Under the pieces are notes generated by a model. The model saw only the letters and a list, made by a program, of their open reading frames with translations, did not search any database and was not told the origin of the DNA. A stretch of 64,000 nt of DNA, from the NCBI GenBank assembly GCA_963758025.1, contig CAVWUA010000002.1, positions 192,162 to 256,161 on the forward strand, read 5' to 3'. Positions 27,198 to 38,591 of the stretch are shown in pieces. This DNA is from CAVWUA01 sp963758025. Its GTDB lineage: Bacteria; Planctomycetota; Planctomycetia; Isosphaerales; Isosphaeraceae. A program made the position numbers and the translations under genes. Each line of letters begins with the position of its first letter. The first letter of the stretch is position 1.

Positions 27198-28405
27198 TTA
27201 CTTCTTCACCTTCGGCCGATACCAGACGACATTATGCGTCTTGCCCGCCGATGGAAACCACGTCCGGGGTGCCGTCGCCGTCGAGGTCGCCGCCGCGGAG
27301 GTCCTGCGCGGCGATGTCGCGGTCAAGGACGGTGCGGTTCCAGTGTTGACCGTCGTAGTCGTACAACGAGACGCGGTAATCCTTGCCCCGGTGTCCGGCG
27401 AAGATCTCATCGTTGCCGTCGCCGTCCACGTCGGCCACCCAGAGGGCGTGACCGGCGTCGAGAGTGTCGTCGATGACCAGGCGCGTGTCGAAGAGGTCTT
27501 CAGCCTTGCTCTTGAGGTGGACCACGACCTGATTGCCGTGCCAGGGCTCGATCGTGGCGAGGAACGGGCGGCCGTTCAGCCTTCCCTGGTGGATCTCGCT
27601 GGTCCCTCGTTGCGGCGGCTCACCCGAGGCCCCGGTCACGAGATTCACCATGTGCAGGTCCTTGGGATCATTGTCGCGATAGCCGATCGACGCCACGCCG
27701 AGGTTGTCGGCCGTCAGGATGACCGACGGCCGGCCGCTGCCGTCAAAGAGCGGGAGAACCTCGATGGCGTGCATCACGGGACGCTCGGCCAGGACCCGGC
27801 TCGACCACGAACCCGCTTTCGGGTCGTCGCCGGTTTCGAAGATGGTCAGCCGCGCGGGGTCTTCGTACGTCGGCGGCGCGGCTTCGGGACCGAAGATCGG
27901 GGCCACGATCAGATCGGGCCGCTTGTCGCCATCAATGTCGCCCCAGCGAATCCGGTGGATGCTGCCCACGTCGGCGATGGGGGTGACATTCCAGGGGTCG
28001 TCCGGCCCGTCCCCCTGCACCGCCAGCAAGAGCTTGCCCCGCTTCGGCTCGTTCATCGCGAAGTCATAGGCGATGGCCACCTCCGCCTTGCCGTCGCCGT
28101 CGAGGTCGGCCGTCGCGCTGCTGATGATGCCGGGGGTCTGCTCCTTGTCCGTGATGATCCGTTTCTTCCACGACGGGTTCTCGTACCAGGCGCACGTCGA
28201 GCCGCCGAGGGCCACGATGTCGGGCTTGCCGTCGCCGTTGACGTCGGCGACCTCGACCTGATAGCCGCCGGGGAAGTTGTCGTCGATGACGACCCGCTCG
28301 AAGGCCCGATCAGCGGCCTCGGCCCCCTGGCTCGTGGTCAGTAAAGAGAGCGCCGGTAATGACAAGGACACTCCAGAACCGTCTCATCACAATATCTTTC
28401 TTCAT
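27198..28405 (-). CDS. Exported FG-GAP/VCBS repeat protein (two frameshifts)
   Basis: The repeats VEVADVNGDGKPDIV, ATADLDGDGKAEVAIAYDF, RWGDIDGDKRPDLIV, WVADVDGDGNDEIFAG and GGDLDGDGTPDVVSIGG are FG-GAP/VCBS calcium-binding propeller blades. The main frame starts at a GTG (28371), but another frame gives a better start: ATG 28405, MKKDIVMRRFWSVLVITGALF, a clear signal peptide, joined through one extra base near 28336. A second extra G near 27249 hides the natural C-terminus KTHNVVWYRPKVKK, which ends at 27198. About 400 residues in all. Extracellular; likely carbohydrate- or matrix-associated, as is common in planctomycetes. Confidence 0.8.
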
Positions 28406-28444
28406 GGTCGCACCTTCCCAGGTTGTTACCTCACCGGCCAACGA

Positions 28445-29317
28445 TCACGACCCACCCGGCTTCCCCCATCCCGCGGGGGTGCCGGCGGTGTCCTCGGGCT
28501 TGACGCGGAGCTGGTCGAGACTGATCTCGTTGCTGATCTCGGACTCCATGCCGCGGAGGCGGTTTTCCAGTTGCGTGACCCGTTGTTCGAGCAGGGCGAT
28601 GCGGGCCTCGGCCTCGTCGGGGCGCTTCGGGCGGGGGACCTCGGGGTAGCCGAGCTGGCGCTGGAGGGCCGAGAAGAGGTACAGCGGGTCGCGGCCCCGG
28701 TTGGCGCGGGCGATCTTGCCTTCCTTCTCGCCGAAGAGGATCGGGAACTTGGGCTGGAAGTCCGGGTCGCGCCGGCGGCGCTCGGTGACGAAGAACGCCG
28801 AGCGGACGAAGATCAGGTCGGCGAAGTCCACGTCGCCGAGCCGTGAGCGCAGGGTCTGGATGTAGTCGCTCCAGTCCTCGTCGTAGAACGGGTCGGCGGC
28901 AACGGCGTCCAGCCCCCTGCCGTAGCCGAGCCGGTTGCGCGAGAGGGCCTCGAACTGATAGACGAACAGCCCGGCCGCCGTGGGCTCCTTCGCGCGGTAG
29001 TCGGCCTCGCGCTCCAGGATCAACAGCGCCTGGTCCGTCGAGAACCGGCTGAAGTCCTCTTCCGCCTTCGACATGACGAACGCCTGGAACGGCGTGAAGT
29101 AGTGGCCCAGCCGCTCCATGGCCGGTCCGAGCAGACCCGAGACCTTGCTCTCGGTGTTCAGGAAGCTGACGGCCAGGGGCAGCCGGGTCGTCGCGAGCAA
29201 CTCCTCGCCGATCCGCGCCAGCACATCCTGCGACGGCATGCCATCCAGGACCCGCTCGCGAAAGGCGTGAAAGAAGTACGCTTGCTCGATGTACTCCTCA
29301 CGGTCGAGCAACGGCAT
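28445..29317 (-). CDS. Conserved-looking hypothetical protein with C-terminal coiled coil
   Basis: About 290 residues from ATG 29317 (MPLLDREEYIEQAYFFHAFRER); the longer open frame upstream is not conserved-looking and overlaps repeat sequence. The body is mostly helical: DVLARIGEELLATTRLPLAV, HYFTPFQAFVMSKAEE, RFSTDQALLILEREADYRA. Residues about 235-265 form a short coiled coil (IALLEQRVTQLENRLRGMESE). No catalytic motif or signal peptide. I do not recognise a named family. Confidence 0.65.
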   Translation of the reverse strand: MPLLDREEYIEQAYFFHAFRERVLDGMPSQDVLARIGEELLATTRLPLAVSFLNTESKVSGLLGPAMERLGHYFTPFQAFVMSKAEEDFSRFSTDQALLILEREADYRAKEPTAAGLFVYQFEALSRNRLGYGRGLDAVAADPFYDEDWSDYIQTLRSRLGDVDFADLIFVRSAFFVTERRRRDPDFQPKFPILFGEKEGKIARANRGRDPLYLFSALQRQLGYPEVPRPKRPDEAEARIALLEQRVTQLENRLRGMESEISNEISLDQLRVKPEDTAGTPAGWGKPGGS

Positions 29318-29444
29318 GCACGAGGTCTCCGCTCCGGTTCCGGATGGTTCATGTCCTTCCCCAAAGGATACGCAAGTCCAGGACCGCTTGGCAAACCGGG
29401 GCGAGCCGTTTGGAGATTTCCCGAGAACATTCGACCGGCGCGCA

Positions 29445-29850
29445 ACGACTCTATCCCCAAGGGGGATTCGCCTCCTTGGCGGTTCGTCGTCCGTACCTGC
29501 TTTAGCGAAGGCGAATGTTGATGAATGGGCTACGGAAGAGTTTCTCGCAAAGACGCGAAGGCGCGGAGGACGAGCGTCAAGGGGAGGCCCTTCGTGCGCC
29601 GAACGAACCCAACGCCACGATCTCCCGGCGCCGACCGAACCCAAGCCAGGGATCGACGCTCAGCGCCGACCGAACCCGACGGCGGGCGGGGGATCAGGAC
29701 GCAATCCGTCCCAATCGGACAGGTTGTGTCGCGGAATCCTCTACTTCGCCCCTGGCGCGGCCATGACGCGGACGCCCGCCAGGTGGTCGATCTTCTCGCT
29801 GCCGAGATCCTGATGGTTCAGGAAGACGCGGCAGGTGGCGAAGCCGCAAT
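29445..29850. repeat. Second copy of the DUF11 gene end plus its downstream flank (copy A)
   Basis: This stretch matches 31110-31517 in the same orientation. The match is patchy over the noncoding flank (shared words such as GCGAATGT, GATGAATGGG, GCCGACCGAACCCGACGGCG) and nearly exact at 29744-29845 versus 31412-31513. It breaks off at 29845, exactly where a palindrome begins. Confidence 0.8.
29741..29845 (-). pseudogene. 3' fragment of the DUF11 repeat gene
   Basis: Translates to FATCRVFLNHQDLGSEKIDH followed by LAGVRVMAAPGAK, the last 30-odd residues of the intact DUF11 protein at 31409-33394 (only T to A near the end). No start or upstream portion is present, so it is a duplicated gene remnant. 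Confidence 0.8.
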
Positions 29851-29878
29851 TAAAAGGTGTCAGCAACCTTTTCATTGC
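29846..29878. repeat. Palindrome, AAAAGGT type (left copy)
   Basis: Arms 29846-29858 and 29866-29878 (one mismatch), loop GTCAGCA. An inverted-orientation relative sits at 31051-31083. Both bracket the toxin-immunity-like cassette. The AAAAGGTGTCAGGAACC core is a widespread dispersed, REP-like motif. Confidence 0.75.
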
Positions 29879-29968
29879 CCAGGGAGAGGTCGAGGCGGCA
29901 TCTGAACCCGATCCCGAACCGCTGCCCATTGACGCCTTCGCCTGGGGTCTGACCGGAGGGAGAAGCGG

Positions 29969-30598
29969 TTACGCATCCCTTCTCTTGTTGGAATCGAGAT
30001 AACACCAACGCTCGCCGGGCCCAACCCTCAAGACCCGTGAGTGCGGCGTCAGGATCTCCCAATCGGAGATTTCCATGTCCGAAACCTCTTCCGTCCTGTC
30101 TTCGCCGTCGGTCACGTATTCGCATGTTTCCGGGTTCGGTCCGATGAAGGCGGTCGAACCATCGGCGAAGGCGAGTTGGAACGTGAATCCGTGGGGTAAG
30201 CGGTCGGACATCACGCTAACGACGGCGGACCCAGGCGTGATGTAGTCACCACCCTCAATCTTTTTGATATCGGTCCGCTTGGTAATCCCCTTCGGCGCAT
30301 GCACTTCTATGTTGTCGCTCGCCAGCAATGTGGACTTGGGGGCCGAGAAGACGACCCATGATGACGCACGAGCCCCGAGAATATAGGAACCCCTGGCGCG
30401 GGCCCGCATCTTTGGGTTGGAGTAGTTGCGCAAGCTTCCCAGGTGCAAACGCAATTCGCCGCCATAAGCAACTCGAAAGAAACGAAACGATTGTCCGATG
30501 AGTTGCTTGAGGAGTGTCTGGAGGTCGGACAGATCATGGGATTCGTAGCGGATTTCTTTGAGATCGACGACTTCGATCATATCTTCCTCGCTTGGCAT
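29969..30598 (-). CDS. Putative immunity protein of the orphan toxin
   Basis: A 209-residue acidic, soluble protein. Features: DLQTLLKQLIGQSFRFFRVAYGGELRLHLG at the N-terminus, SYILGARASSWVVFS in the middle and a conserved-looking end SDWEILTPHSRVLRVGPGERWCYL. Similar endings occur, to my knowledge, in small proteins next to polymorphic toxin genes. It starts 9 bp after the 68-residue toxin-like gene, in the usual toxin-then-immunity order. The binding target is inferred from context only; the protein could also be a stand-alone protein of unknown role. Confidence 0.5.
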   Translation of the reverse strand: MPSEEDMIEVVDLKEIRYESHDLSDLQTLLKQLIGQSFRFFRVAYGGELRLHLGSLRNYSNPKMRARARGSYILGARASSWVVFSAPKSTLLASDNIEVHAPKGITKRTDIKKIEGGDYITPGSAVVSVMSDRLPHGFTFQLAFADGSTAFIGPNPETCEYVTDGEDRTEEVSDMEISDWEILTPHSRVLRVGPGERWCYLDSNKRRDA

Positions 30599-30607
30599 CG
30601 TCGGGCC

Positions 30608-30814
30608 TCACTCCTCATCGGATAGGCCGAGAAATTCCCGGGCTTTTTGGATCAATTCTGATCTGGTGAAATCTCCCCGCTCATTCTTCGACCCTCGGTC
30701 CCCATGAGCCTTGCAATCTTCGATGAAATCGCCGAATTCGAAGCGTTCTTCCTCGGTCATATCGAGTTGATACGCCACGTCATCCACTTCCCTCAGATCT
30801 TTCTTGCGGCCCAT
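30608..30814 (-). CDS. Putative orphan polymorphic-toxin C-terminal domain
   Basis: A 68-residue protein: DDVAYQLDMTEEERFEFGDF, EDCKAHGDRGSKNERGDFTR, SELIQKAREFLGL. The pattern of an FGD(F/Y)IxxxK...G..G..N.RGDFT..EL...AREFL resembles the C-terminal ends of Rhs and other polymorphic toxins, here without any delivery or repeat domain. An in-frame TGA lies just upstream of the ATG, so it is not the visible end of a longer frame. Together with the downstream gene it looks like an orphan toxin-immunity cassette. The recognition is from memory and needs a profile search. Confidence 0.45.
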   Translation of the reverse strand: MGRKKDLREVDDVAYQLDMTEEERFEFGDFIEDCKAHGDRGSKNERGDFTRSELIQKAREFLGLSDEE

Positions 30815-31408
30815 CCTGGCGTTCCGGTGTCAACGGCCCCACAATTCTCCTATTGTCCTAAACATTCCTGTTTCCGATCACTGGACTTACAAGAATATTT
30901 TGGGCGGACGGTCAGGATCGGTCAAGACGGACGCTTGTGCGCACTTCTTGCCAGTCGTGACGCACAATCCTAGACCACGAATTGGCAAGGAGTTCGGGCT
31001 ACGATGTTTTCTGGATACCCGCCGATCACGCCTGGCCAGAGAAGCAAGCGGCAATGAAAAGGTTCCTGACACCTTTTCATTGCCGGGGGTTCCAGAATAT
31101 TTGGCCGTGCGCAACGATTCTATCCCCAAGGGGGGTTCGTCATCCGTACCTGAAGGCGAATGTCGATGAATGGGTCAGAGAAGAGTGTCACGCAAAGACG
31201 CAAGGACGCGCAGGAAGAGCGCGAAGACGAGTGTTCGGCGATGCGCCGCCCGGCGCATTGTTGCGGCCGCTTGCGACGCACCCTGGCCCGAACCTCCGCC
31301 CTCCGTGCGGAACCGGGAATGGGTCCGGCGCCGACCGAACCCGACGGCGGGCGGGGCAGCACGACGCACCCCGTCACGATTGGACGGGTTGCGTCGCGAA
31401 ATCCTCGC
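30815..31408. other. Intergenic region between the DUF11 gene and the toxin-like gene
   Basis: No gene seen. It holds an AT-richer stretch at 30840-30930 that may carry the promoter of the toxin-like gene, the palindrome at 31051-31083, and from 31110 the flank repeated at 29445-29743. The word ACGCAAAGACGCAAGGACGCG near 31191 is a dispersed motif. Confidence 0.5.
31051..31083. repeat. Perfect palindrome, AAAAGGT type (right copy)
   Basis: GCAATGAAAAGGT (31051-31063) and ACCTTTTCATTGC (31071-31083) are exact reverse complements around the loop TCCTGAC. Its loop is nearly the reverse complement of that of the copy at 29846-29878, so the two copies face opposite ways. Confidence 0.85.
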
Positions 31409-33394
31409 TTACTTAGTTCCTGGCGCGGCCATGACGCGGACGCCCGCCAGGTGGTCGATCTTCTCGCTGCCGAGATCCTGGTGGTTCAGGAAGACGCGGC
31501 AGGTGGCGAAGCCGGGGCCTTTGGCCTTGGCCTTGATCCACAGGGTCAGCTCGCCACCGGGGACCAGACGCTCGATCAAGGGGAACTTCACGACGCCGGA
31601 GGTCGGGTCAAGCACTGCTTCCTTGTCGGTCCCGGCGGTCTGGATCGCCTCGATGTTCTCCGAGAGCTGGGCATCGACCTGCAGGTTCGTGGCTTCCTTC
31701 GAACCCTCGTTGAGAATCTTGATGCGGAACACCGTTTCCTGACCGACGTCGAGCACGCCGAGCTTCTCGCTGACGTCGAGGTCCATCTTGGCGTAGCCCT
31801 CGACGTGCGTCTGGCAACTGGACAGGTCGCGCAGGCCGCCCGTGCCCCGGGCCTCGGCGTTGACGTGGAAGATCTGCACGCCGCCGAGCAGGACCTGGAA
31901 GGTGTACTCGATCGGCTTGCCCCCGGCTTCGAGCTGAGGCATCGACCACGAAAGCTGGCGGAGGTTCGCGTTCCACTGCGCTCCGTCGGGAATGCTCGTC
32001 GGGCGTCCTTCCCCTTGCAGGGTCGCGACGATCCGCACGTTCTGCGCGGGGGCCGTGCCGGGGTTGGTGAGCGTCAGGTGATACTCGGCGATCGTGTCGG
32101 TCGGCCGCTTGGGAGAACCGGTCAGGGTGAGCTTCAGCTTCGGCTCGGTAACGGTCACGTACTTGACGCTCGTGGCGTTCTCGGCCACGTCGGGGCTACT
32201 GACGACGACCGAGCACGACGCCTGCTCCTCGCCGCCGACGGTGTCGGCGATCAAGGGGGGCAGGGTCACCGTCTGGTTCGGCTTCAGCTCCGTGACCCCC
32301 ACCTTCGCGTCACTCAGGGGGAGTTCCAGGATGTTGCCCGCGGGGTCGTGCCGCAGGCCCCGGCTCAGCTCGGCGCGGATCAGGACGTCGCGCGCGGGGC
32401 CGTCGCCGATGTTCGTCACGGTGATGTCGAACTGGACCTGTTCCCCCTTGAGAACCTTGGCGCGGCGGACGGTCTGCTCGACCTTGAGCTTCGGCTCCAT
32501 GATGATCGTCTTGGCCTTCGCGCCGGAGAGCAAGAAGACGGTCGCGCCGTGATCGTAATTCCCGGTGCGGATCGGCTCCACATTCACCCGGATGACCCGT
32601 TCGGACCCGGCCTGCAAGGTGCCGAGGTCCCAGCGGACGAGTTGCCCGCCCGCCTCCGCGCCCGCCGAGGGGGCCGCCAGGGGGATCGGTTCCGGCTGGC
32701 TACCGAGAAACTTCAAGCCTTCGGGAAGCGGATCGCTGACCATCACGCCGATGGCGTCGGTCGTTCCCGTGTTCTTGACGACCAGCGAGACGACCGCCGG
32801 CCGGTGCAGGTTCATGGTCGCGGGGGACTGGACGTGAATCGTCAGACCGACGGCCTGCGGCCCCGCGCCGAGGCGGTCGAGCGGCAGGGCCGGGGCGTAT
32901 CCCTCGCCGGGCCGGGCGCCGGGGGGCTTTTGACCCGCCGGCGGCGGCTGGGCGCCGGGCAAGCCGGGATTGCCGGCATCGCCGGGGGACTGGGCGGGCA
33001 TCACCTCCTCGTCCCTCGGCGCGTCGGTTTCCGCGCCGGCGATCGGCGCCGGCTCGGCGGGCAAGGGAACGTCACCCGGCTCGGCCTCCTCGCCCAGCTC
33101 GGGCGGCGCCGGCATCGACAGCGGCGAGGCGGCCGGGGTCGGGCTGAGGGGATCGGCCGGAACGCCGTCCGCCGCGTCAGGTTCCGCGATGGCTGGGGGC
33201 AGGGCGTCCCCCTCCTCCTGCTCCCGCGGCTCGGCCCCGACCGAGGGGGCCCTGGTCTCGATTCCGGTCTCGTCGGGCAGCGGCTCGGCGACCGGCGAGG
33301 GAATATCCCCCTGCTGGGCCTGGCCGATCCGTACCCCGAGCGCGACGGTCAGCACGATTCCCGCGACGGTCAACAGTCGTCGGTTCTTGGACAC
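31409..33394 (-). CDS. Exported DUF11-repeat protein
   Basis: A 661-residue protein. Signal peptide at 1-27 (LLTVAGIVLTVALGVRIGQAQ). Residues about 28-165 are Pro/Glu/Ala-rich and probably unstructured. From about 180 come four to five immunoglobulin-like DUF11 repeats: VVSLVVKNTGTTDAIGVMVSDPLPEGL, FDITVTNIGDGPARDVLIRAEL, YHLTLTNPGTAPAQNVRIVATL and FRIKILNEGSKEATNLQVDAQL. Such proteins build cell-surface or envelope structures. The last 35 codons are duplicated at 29741-29845. Confidence 0.85.
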   Translation of the reverse strand: MSKNRRLLTVAGIVLTVALGVRIGQAQQGDIPSPVAEPLPDETGIETRAPSVGAEPREQEEGDALPPAIAEPDAADGVPADPLSPTPAASPLSMPAPPELGEEAEPGDVPLPAEPAPIAGAETDAPRDEEVMPAQSPGDAGNPGLPGAQPPPAGQKPPGARPGEGYAPALPLDRLGAGPQAVGLTIHVQSPATMNLHRPAVVSLVVKNTGTTDAIGVMVSDPLPEGLKFLGSQPEPIPLAAPSAGAEAGGQLVRWDLGTLQAGSERVIRVNVEPIRTGNYDHGATVFLLSGAKAKTIIMEPKLKVEQTVRRAKVLKGEQVQFDITVTNIGDGPARDVLIRAELSRGLRHDPAGNILELPLSDAKVGVTELKPNQTVTLPPLIADTVGGEEQASCSVVVSSPDVAENATSVKYVTVTEPKLKLTLTGSPKRPTDTIAEYHLTLTNPGTAPAQNVRIVATLQGEGRPTSIPDGAQWNANLRQLSWSMPQLEAGGKPIEYTFQVLLGGVQIFHVNAEARGTGGLRDLSSCQTHVEGYAKMDLDVSEKLGVLDVGQETVFRIKILNEGSKEATNLQVDAQLSENIEAIQTAGTDKEAVLDPTSGVVKFPLIERLVPGGELTLWIKAKAKGPGFATCRVFLNHQDLGSEKIDHLAGVRVMAAPGTK

Positions 33395-33517
33395 GGTCCC
33401 CTCCCTGGGAACGGCCCCGATCGACGCACCTGGGCGACGGCTTCGGAACGGACAAAAAACGAGTATGGCGGCCAGCGGAAGGTTGATCGCCGCAAGCTGA
33501 TAGCAGATCGCGGCCGA

Positions 33518-34475
33518 TCACGGAAGGTCAATTTTCGCCGAAGTCATCCCGAGGGCCAGCCGCTCGGCGGTCCGCTCGGGCGGCTCGTCCGGCTCGACCG
33601 GCCAGGCCCGGACCTCCTCCAGCCCGCGAAACCACGTCTCCTGCCGCTTGGCGAATTGCCGGGTCCGGGCCTGCACCCGCGCGATCGTCGCGTCGAGAGT
33701 CGCCCGGCCCGCCAGCAGGTCGATCACCTCCTTGTAGCCGACCCCCTGCGACGGGACCGGGTGCCAACGGGCGCGGGCCGGCTTGCAGGGCGCGGACCTC
33801 CTCAACCAGCCCCTCGGCGAACATCCGCACGACCCGCCGGTCGATCCTCGCGTGCAGCTCGGGGCGGGGCCGCGCCAGGGCGACGACGCGCACGCCAATG
33901 GCCGGGCGGTCGTGCTCGGTCTGCCAGTCGCTCAACGGGCGGCCCGTCACCGCATGCACCTCCAGCGCCCGGATCACCCGCCGGCGGTCGTTCGGGTGAA
34001 GCCGGGCGGCGGCTTTCGGATCGATCCCGGCCAGGCGGGCGTGCAGGACGGCATCCCCCTGGCGCTCGGCCTCCCGCTCCAGCGCGTCGCGGATCTCCCG
34101 GTCGGCCGAAGGCCCCTCGAACAGACCTCGCAGGAGGGCTTTCAGATAAAGCGGAGTCCCGCCAACGAACAACGGCAGGCGGCCCCTCGCCTCGACCTGA
34201 CGGACCGCCGCGACGGCCCACGCGCGGTAGGCGGCCACGCTGGCCGATTCCCAGGGGTCGAGCACGTCGATCAGGTGGTGCGGCACCCCCTGACGCTCCT
34301 CGACGGTCGGCTTGGCCGTGCCGATGTCCATGCCCCGGTACAGGGTCATCGAATCCAGCGCGAGGACCTCCGCCCCGAGCGCCCGGGCCAGGGCCACGCC
34401 GACGGCCGTCTTGCCCGAAGCCGTCGGGCCCGTCACGTACAGGGCGCGTCGCAAAAGGTCGTCGGAGGTGGACAT
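33518..34475 (-). CDS. miaA: tRNA dimethylallyltransferase MiaA (frameshifted)
   Basis: Starts at ATG 34475. The P-loop YVTGPTASGKTAVGVALA, DSMTLYRGMDIGTAKP, VPHHLIDVLDPWESASVAAY and VGGTPLYLKALLRGLFEGP are standard MiaA motifs. The frame breaks near 33778-33785 after VRALQA; the other frame continues with the conserved SQGVGYKEVIDLLAG and the end RQFAKRQETWFRGL...KIDLP at 33518. One extra base explains it. MiaA prenylates A37 of tRNAs reading UNN codons. Total about 318 residues, as expected; likely an assembly error. Confidence 0.9.
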
Positions 34476-34868
34476 GGGCCGGAAAAGGGGAAAAATCCGC
34501 GAGTCGGAGGAAGAAGGCGTGGACACGCCGCACAAAAAACCGATAATACCAGCACGCCTCCCAAGGTCGGAACCCCTCCCGAGCCATTCCGGCACCCGAG
34601 CGCTTCCGCATCCGCCCGCACCAACGACCCGCCCGGCCCGAGATTTGCGGATACACACGGCTCCCGATGAATGATGAGCCGCTGCGGAGACGTGGCATTT
34701 TCCTCATTTACAGACGAACATAGGTCTTGGGTCCTCAATTCTTTTCGAACTTCGAACGTGATCCGTCCGATTCGAGATGGAGTGATCCGAGCCGACGTGG
34801 ACTTTCTCAAGCCCGGGACGTGTGGTCCCTCGGCATTTTTTGATCGCGACCCGATTGCAACGGAAACC
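34476..34868. other. Intergenic region, nothing recognised
   Basis: Upstream of miaA and of the small + strand frame at 34869. No conserved frame, repeat or clear promoter was seen. The TTCGAACTTCGAA word near 34745 is a short imperfect repeat that could be an operator, but there is nothing to support it. Confidence 0.4.
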
Positions 34869-35066
34869 ATGCAAACGAAACCCCTTCCCGAAATTGGCGA
34901 GGCCGACCTGAAGGCCGCCCGTGAATTCCTGTCCGACGGCCGCGGCGAGTCCTTGCCGCGCAGCACCCCCTCGTCGCGCCCCGCGAAGTCGCAGGGCGGC
35001 GTCCCCGTGAGTAACGGGATCACCCGCGCCCGCCGGCGCTCGTCCGGAGTGCAGCGCGACGGCTGA
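34869..35066 (+). CDS. Small hypothetical protein
   Basis: A possible 65-residue frame from ATG 34869: MQTKPLPEIGEADLKAAREF, then LSDGRGESLPRS and a Ser/Arg-rich basic tail. The first 25 residues look like a short amphipathic helix; the rest is probably unstructured. No clear ribosome-binding site. Composition is plausible for a real gene but a chance frame in GC-rich DNA cannot be excluded. Confidence 0.3.
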   Translation: MQTKPLPEIGEADLKAAREFLSDGRGESLPRSTPSSRPAKSQGGVPVSNGITRARRRSSGVQRDG

Positions 35067-35381
35067 GCCCGCGCGAACCCGGCCTCCGCCGGACGACATG
35101 TCCTCCCTCTCGCCTCCGGATCGTGCTCGATCACCAGGCATCACGTTGCCGCGAAACAACGCGCGGGAACGGCCGAGGAGGGTCCGCCCCTTCCGAGAAA
35201 ATGGGCAGGGGCTTGCGGACCCTTCCGGATTGTGCTGGAGTGAAGATAGGTCAGGGCATGCACGGCCCCATACCTGTACGATCAGCTTGCTTCCCGAAGA
35301 AAAAGGCCCGAGGTCGAGGGATGGCCCCGGACATCGTGGGGTGGGAAGCAAGGCCGTCGTGCCCGCCAGGCGAGGCACATC
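35067..35381. other. Upstream region of the 2-oxoacid oxidoreductase operon
   Basis: No gene seen. It must hold the promoter and leader of the operon at 35382; no convincing -10/-35 pair was picked out. Confidence 0.4.
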
Positions 35382-37337
<1,956 letters not shown>

Positions 37338-37436
37338 TCGATCCCCCCAAGAATTCCACGAACAGAACCGACTGGGATCTCCCGGAAGAGGTCCCGGTGG
37401 CGATCTTCTTCATTCCCAAACAAGGTGATTCCACCC

Positions 37437-38495
37437 ATGTCTCGCAGCGACGCGACGATCCTCATTGAAGAAGCCGGCGGCCGCACCTTTTCCCTCCCGA
37501 CCCTGGCCTTCCAGGGCTCCCCCTCGACCCTCTGCAAGGGGTGCGGCCACAACAGCATCACCAGTTACCTGATCGAGGCCTGTAAAAGCGTCGGGGTGAA
37601 CCCGTACAAGACCGTCAAGCTCAGCGGCATCGGCTGTTCGAGCAAGACGCCCGCGTATTTCCTGCACTACAGCCACGGCTTCAACGCCCTGCACGGCCGG
37701 ATGCCCTCGGTCGCCACCGGCGCCGTGCTGGCCAACCGCGACCTGCTGGCCATCGGCATCAGCGGCGACGGCGACACGGCCAATATCGGCGTCGGCCAGT
37801 TCAAGCACGCCTGCCGGCGCAACCTGCCCTTGCTCTACGTGATCGAGAACAACGGCTGCTACGGCCTGACCAAGGGGCAGTTCTCGGCCACCGCCGACCT
37901 GCACGCCCACCTGCGACGGGCGTCGGGCGAGGAGAACGACGTGCCGCCGTTCGACCTCTGCCTGGAGGCGATCGCCGCCGGCGCGACGTTCGTCGCCCGC
38001 TCCTTCGCGGGGGACAAGAAGCAGATGCTCCCGCTCCTGAAGGCCGCCCTGAATCACAAGGGACTGGCGGTGCTCGACGTGATCAGCCCGTGCGTCACCT
38101 TCAACGACTTCCCCAGCTCGACCAAGAGCTGGGACTGGGCCCGGAAACACGAGGAGCCGCTGCACGAGGTCGGCTTCGTCCCCCGCCTGCCGGAGATCGA
38201 GGTCGAGCAGCAGGCCGGCGAGGCCACCCGCGTCCAGATGCACGACGGCTCGTGGATCACCCTCCGCGCCCTGCGACACGAGGAGCACCGCGTCACCAAC
38301 CGCGGCTCGGCGATCCAGTTGATCCTGGACAGCCAGGAGCGTCAGGAGTTCGTCACCGGCCTGCTCTACCTCGCCCCCGAGCGGCCCGACTTCGTCACCG
38401 ATCAGCACCTCGTGGAGACCCCCCTGGCCCACCTGGACGACGACGACCTGCGCCCGGGCCCCGAGGCCCTGGCCGAGCTGATGACCGAACTCTGA
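37437..38495 (+). CDS. 2-oxoacid:ferredoxin oxidoreductase, beta subunit
   Basis: About 352 residues. ATG 37437 is chosen because AAGGTG lies seven bases upstream; the GTG at 37425 is part of that site. TPP-binding subunit: STLCKGCGHN at residues 31-39 (the usual WCPGCG cysteines), GIGCSSKTP, the GDG motif GISGDGDTANIGVGQFKHA (108-126) and the second half NNGCYGLTKGQ. Works with the gamma-alpha protein upstream; both would transfer electrons to a ferredoxin that is not encoded nearby. The C-terminal 90 residues are an extension typical of KorB. Confidence 0.9.
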   Translation: MSRSDATILIEEAGGRTFSLPTLAFQGSPSTLCKGCGHNSITSYLIEACKSVGVNPYKTVKLSGIGCSSKTPAYFLHYSHGFNALHGRMPSVATGAVLANRDLLAIGISGDGDTANIGVGQFKHACRRNLPLLYVIENNGCYGLTKGQFSATADLHAHLRRASGEENDVPPFDLCLEAIAAGATFVARSFAGDKKQMLPLLKAALNHKGLAVLDVISPCVTFNDFPSSTKSWDWARKHEEPLHEVGFVPRLPEIEVEQQAGEATRVQMHDGSWITLRALRHEEHRVTNRGSAIQLILDSQERQEFVTGLLYLAPERPDFVTDQHLVETPLAHLDDDDLRPGPEALAELMTEL

Positions 38496-38591
38496 GAGCG
38501 ACGAGGTGGCCGGGGTCTCGTCCGGAAGGCCCCGGCGCTCCGTTCCTTGGACACGGTTGACGGTCGCCCCGGCGTCCCTACAATCGTCTTC

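Noticed and set aside
27241..28344. 367-residue + strand frame opposite the FG-GAP gene
   Set aside because: Antisense of the repeated DxNGDGxxD blades; composition is typical of a shadow.
31160..34546. 1128-residue + strand frame opposite the DUF11 and miaA genes
   Set aside because: Arg/Gly-rich shadow frame that spans two real minus-strand genes and their intergenic gap.
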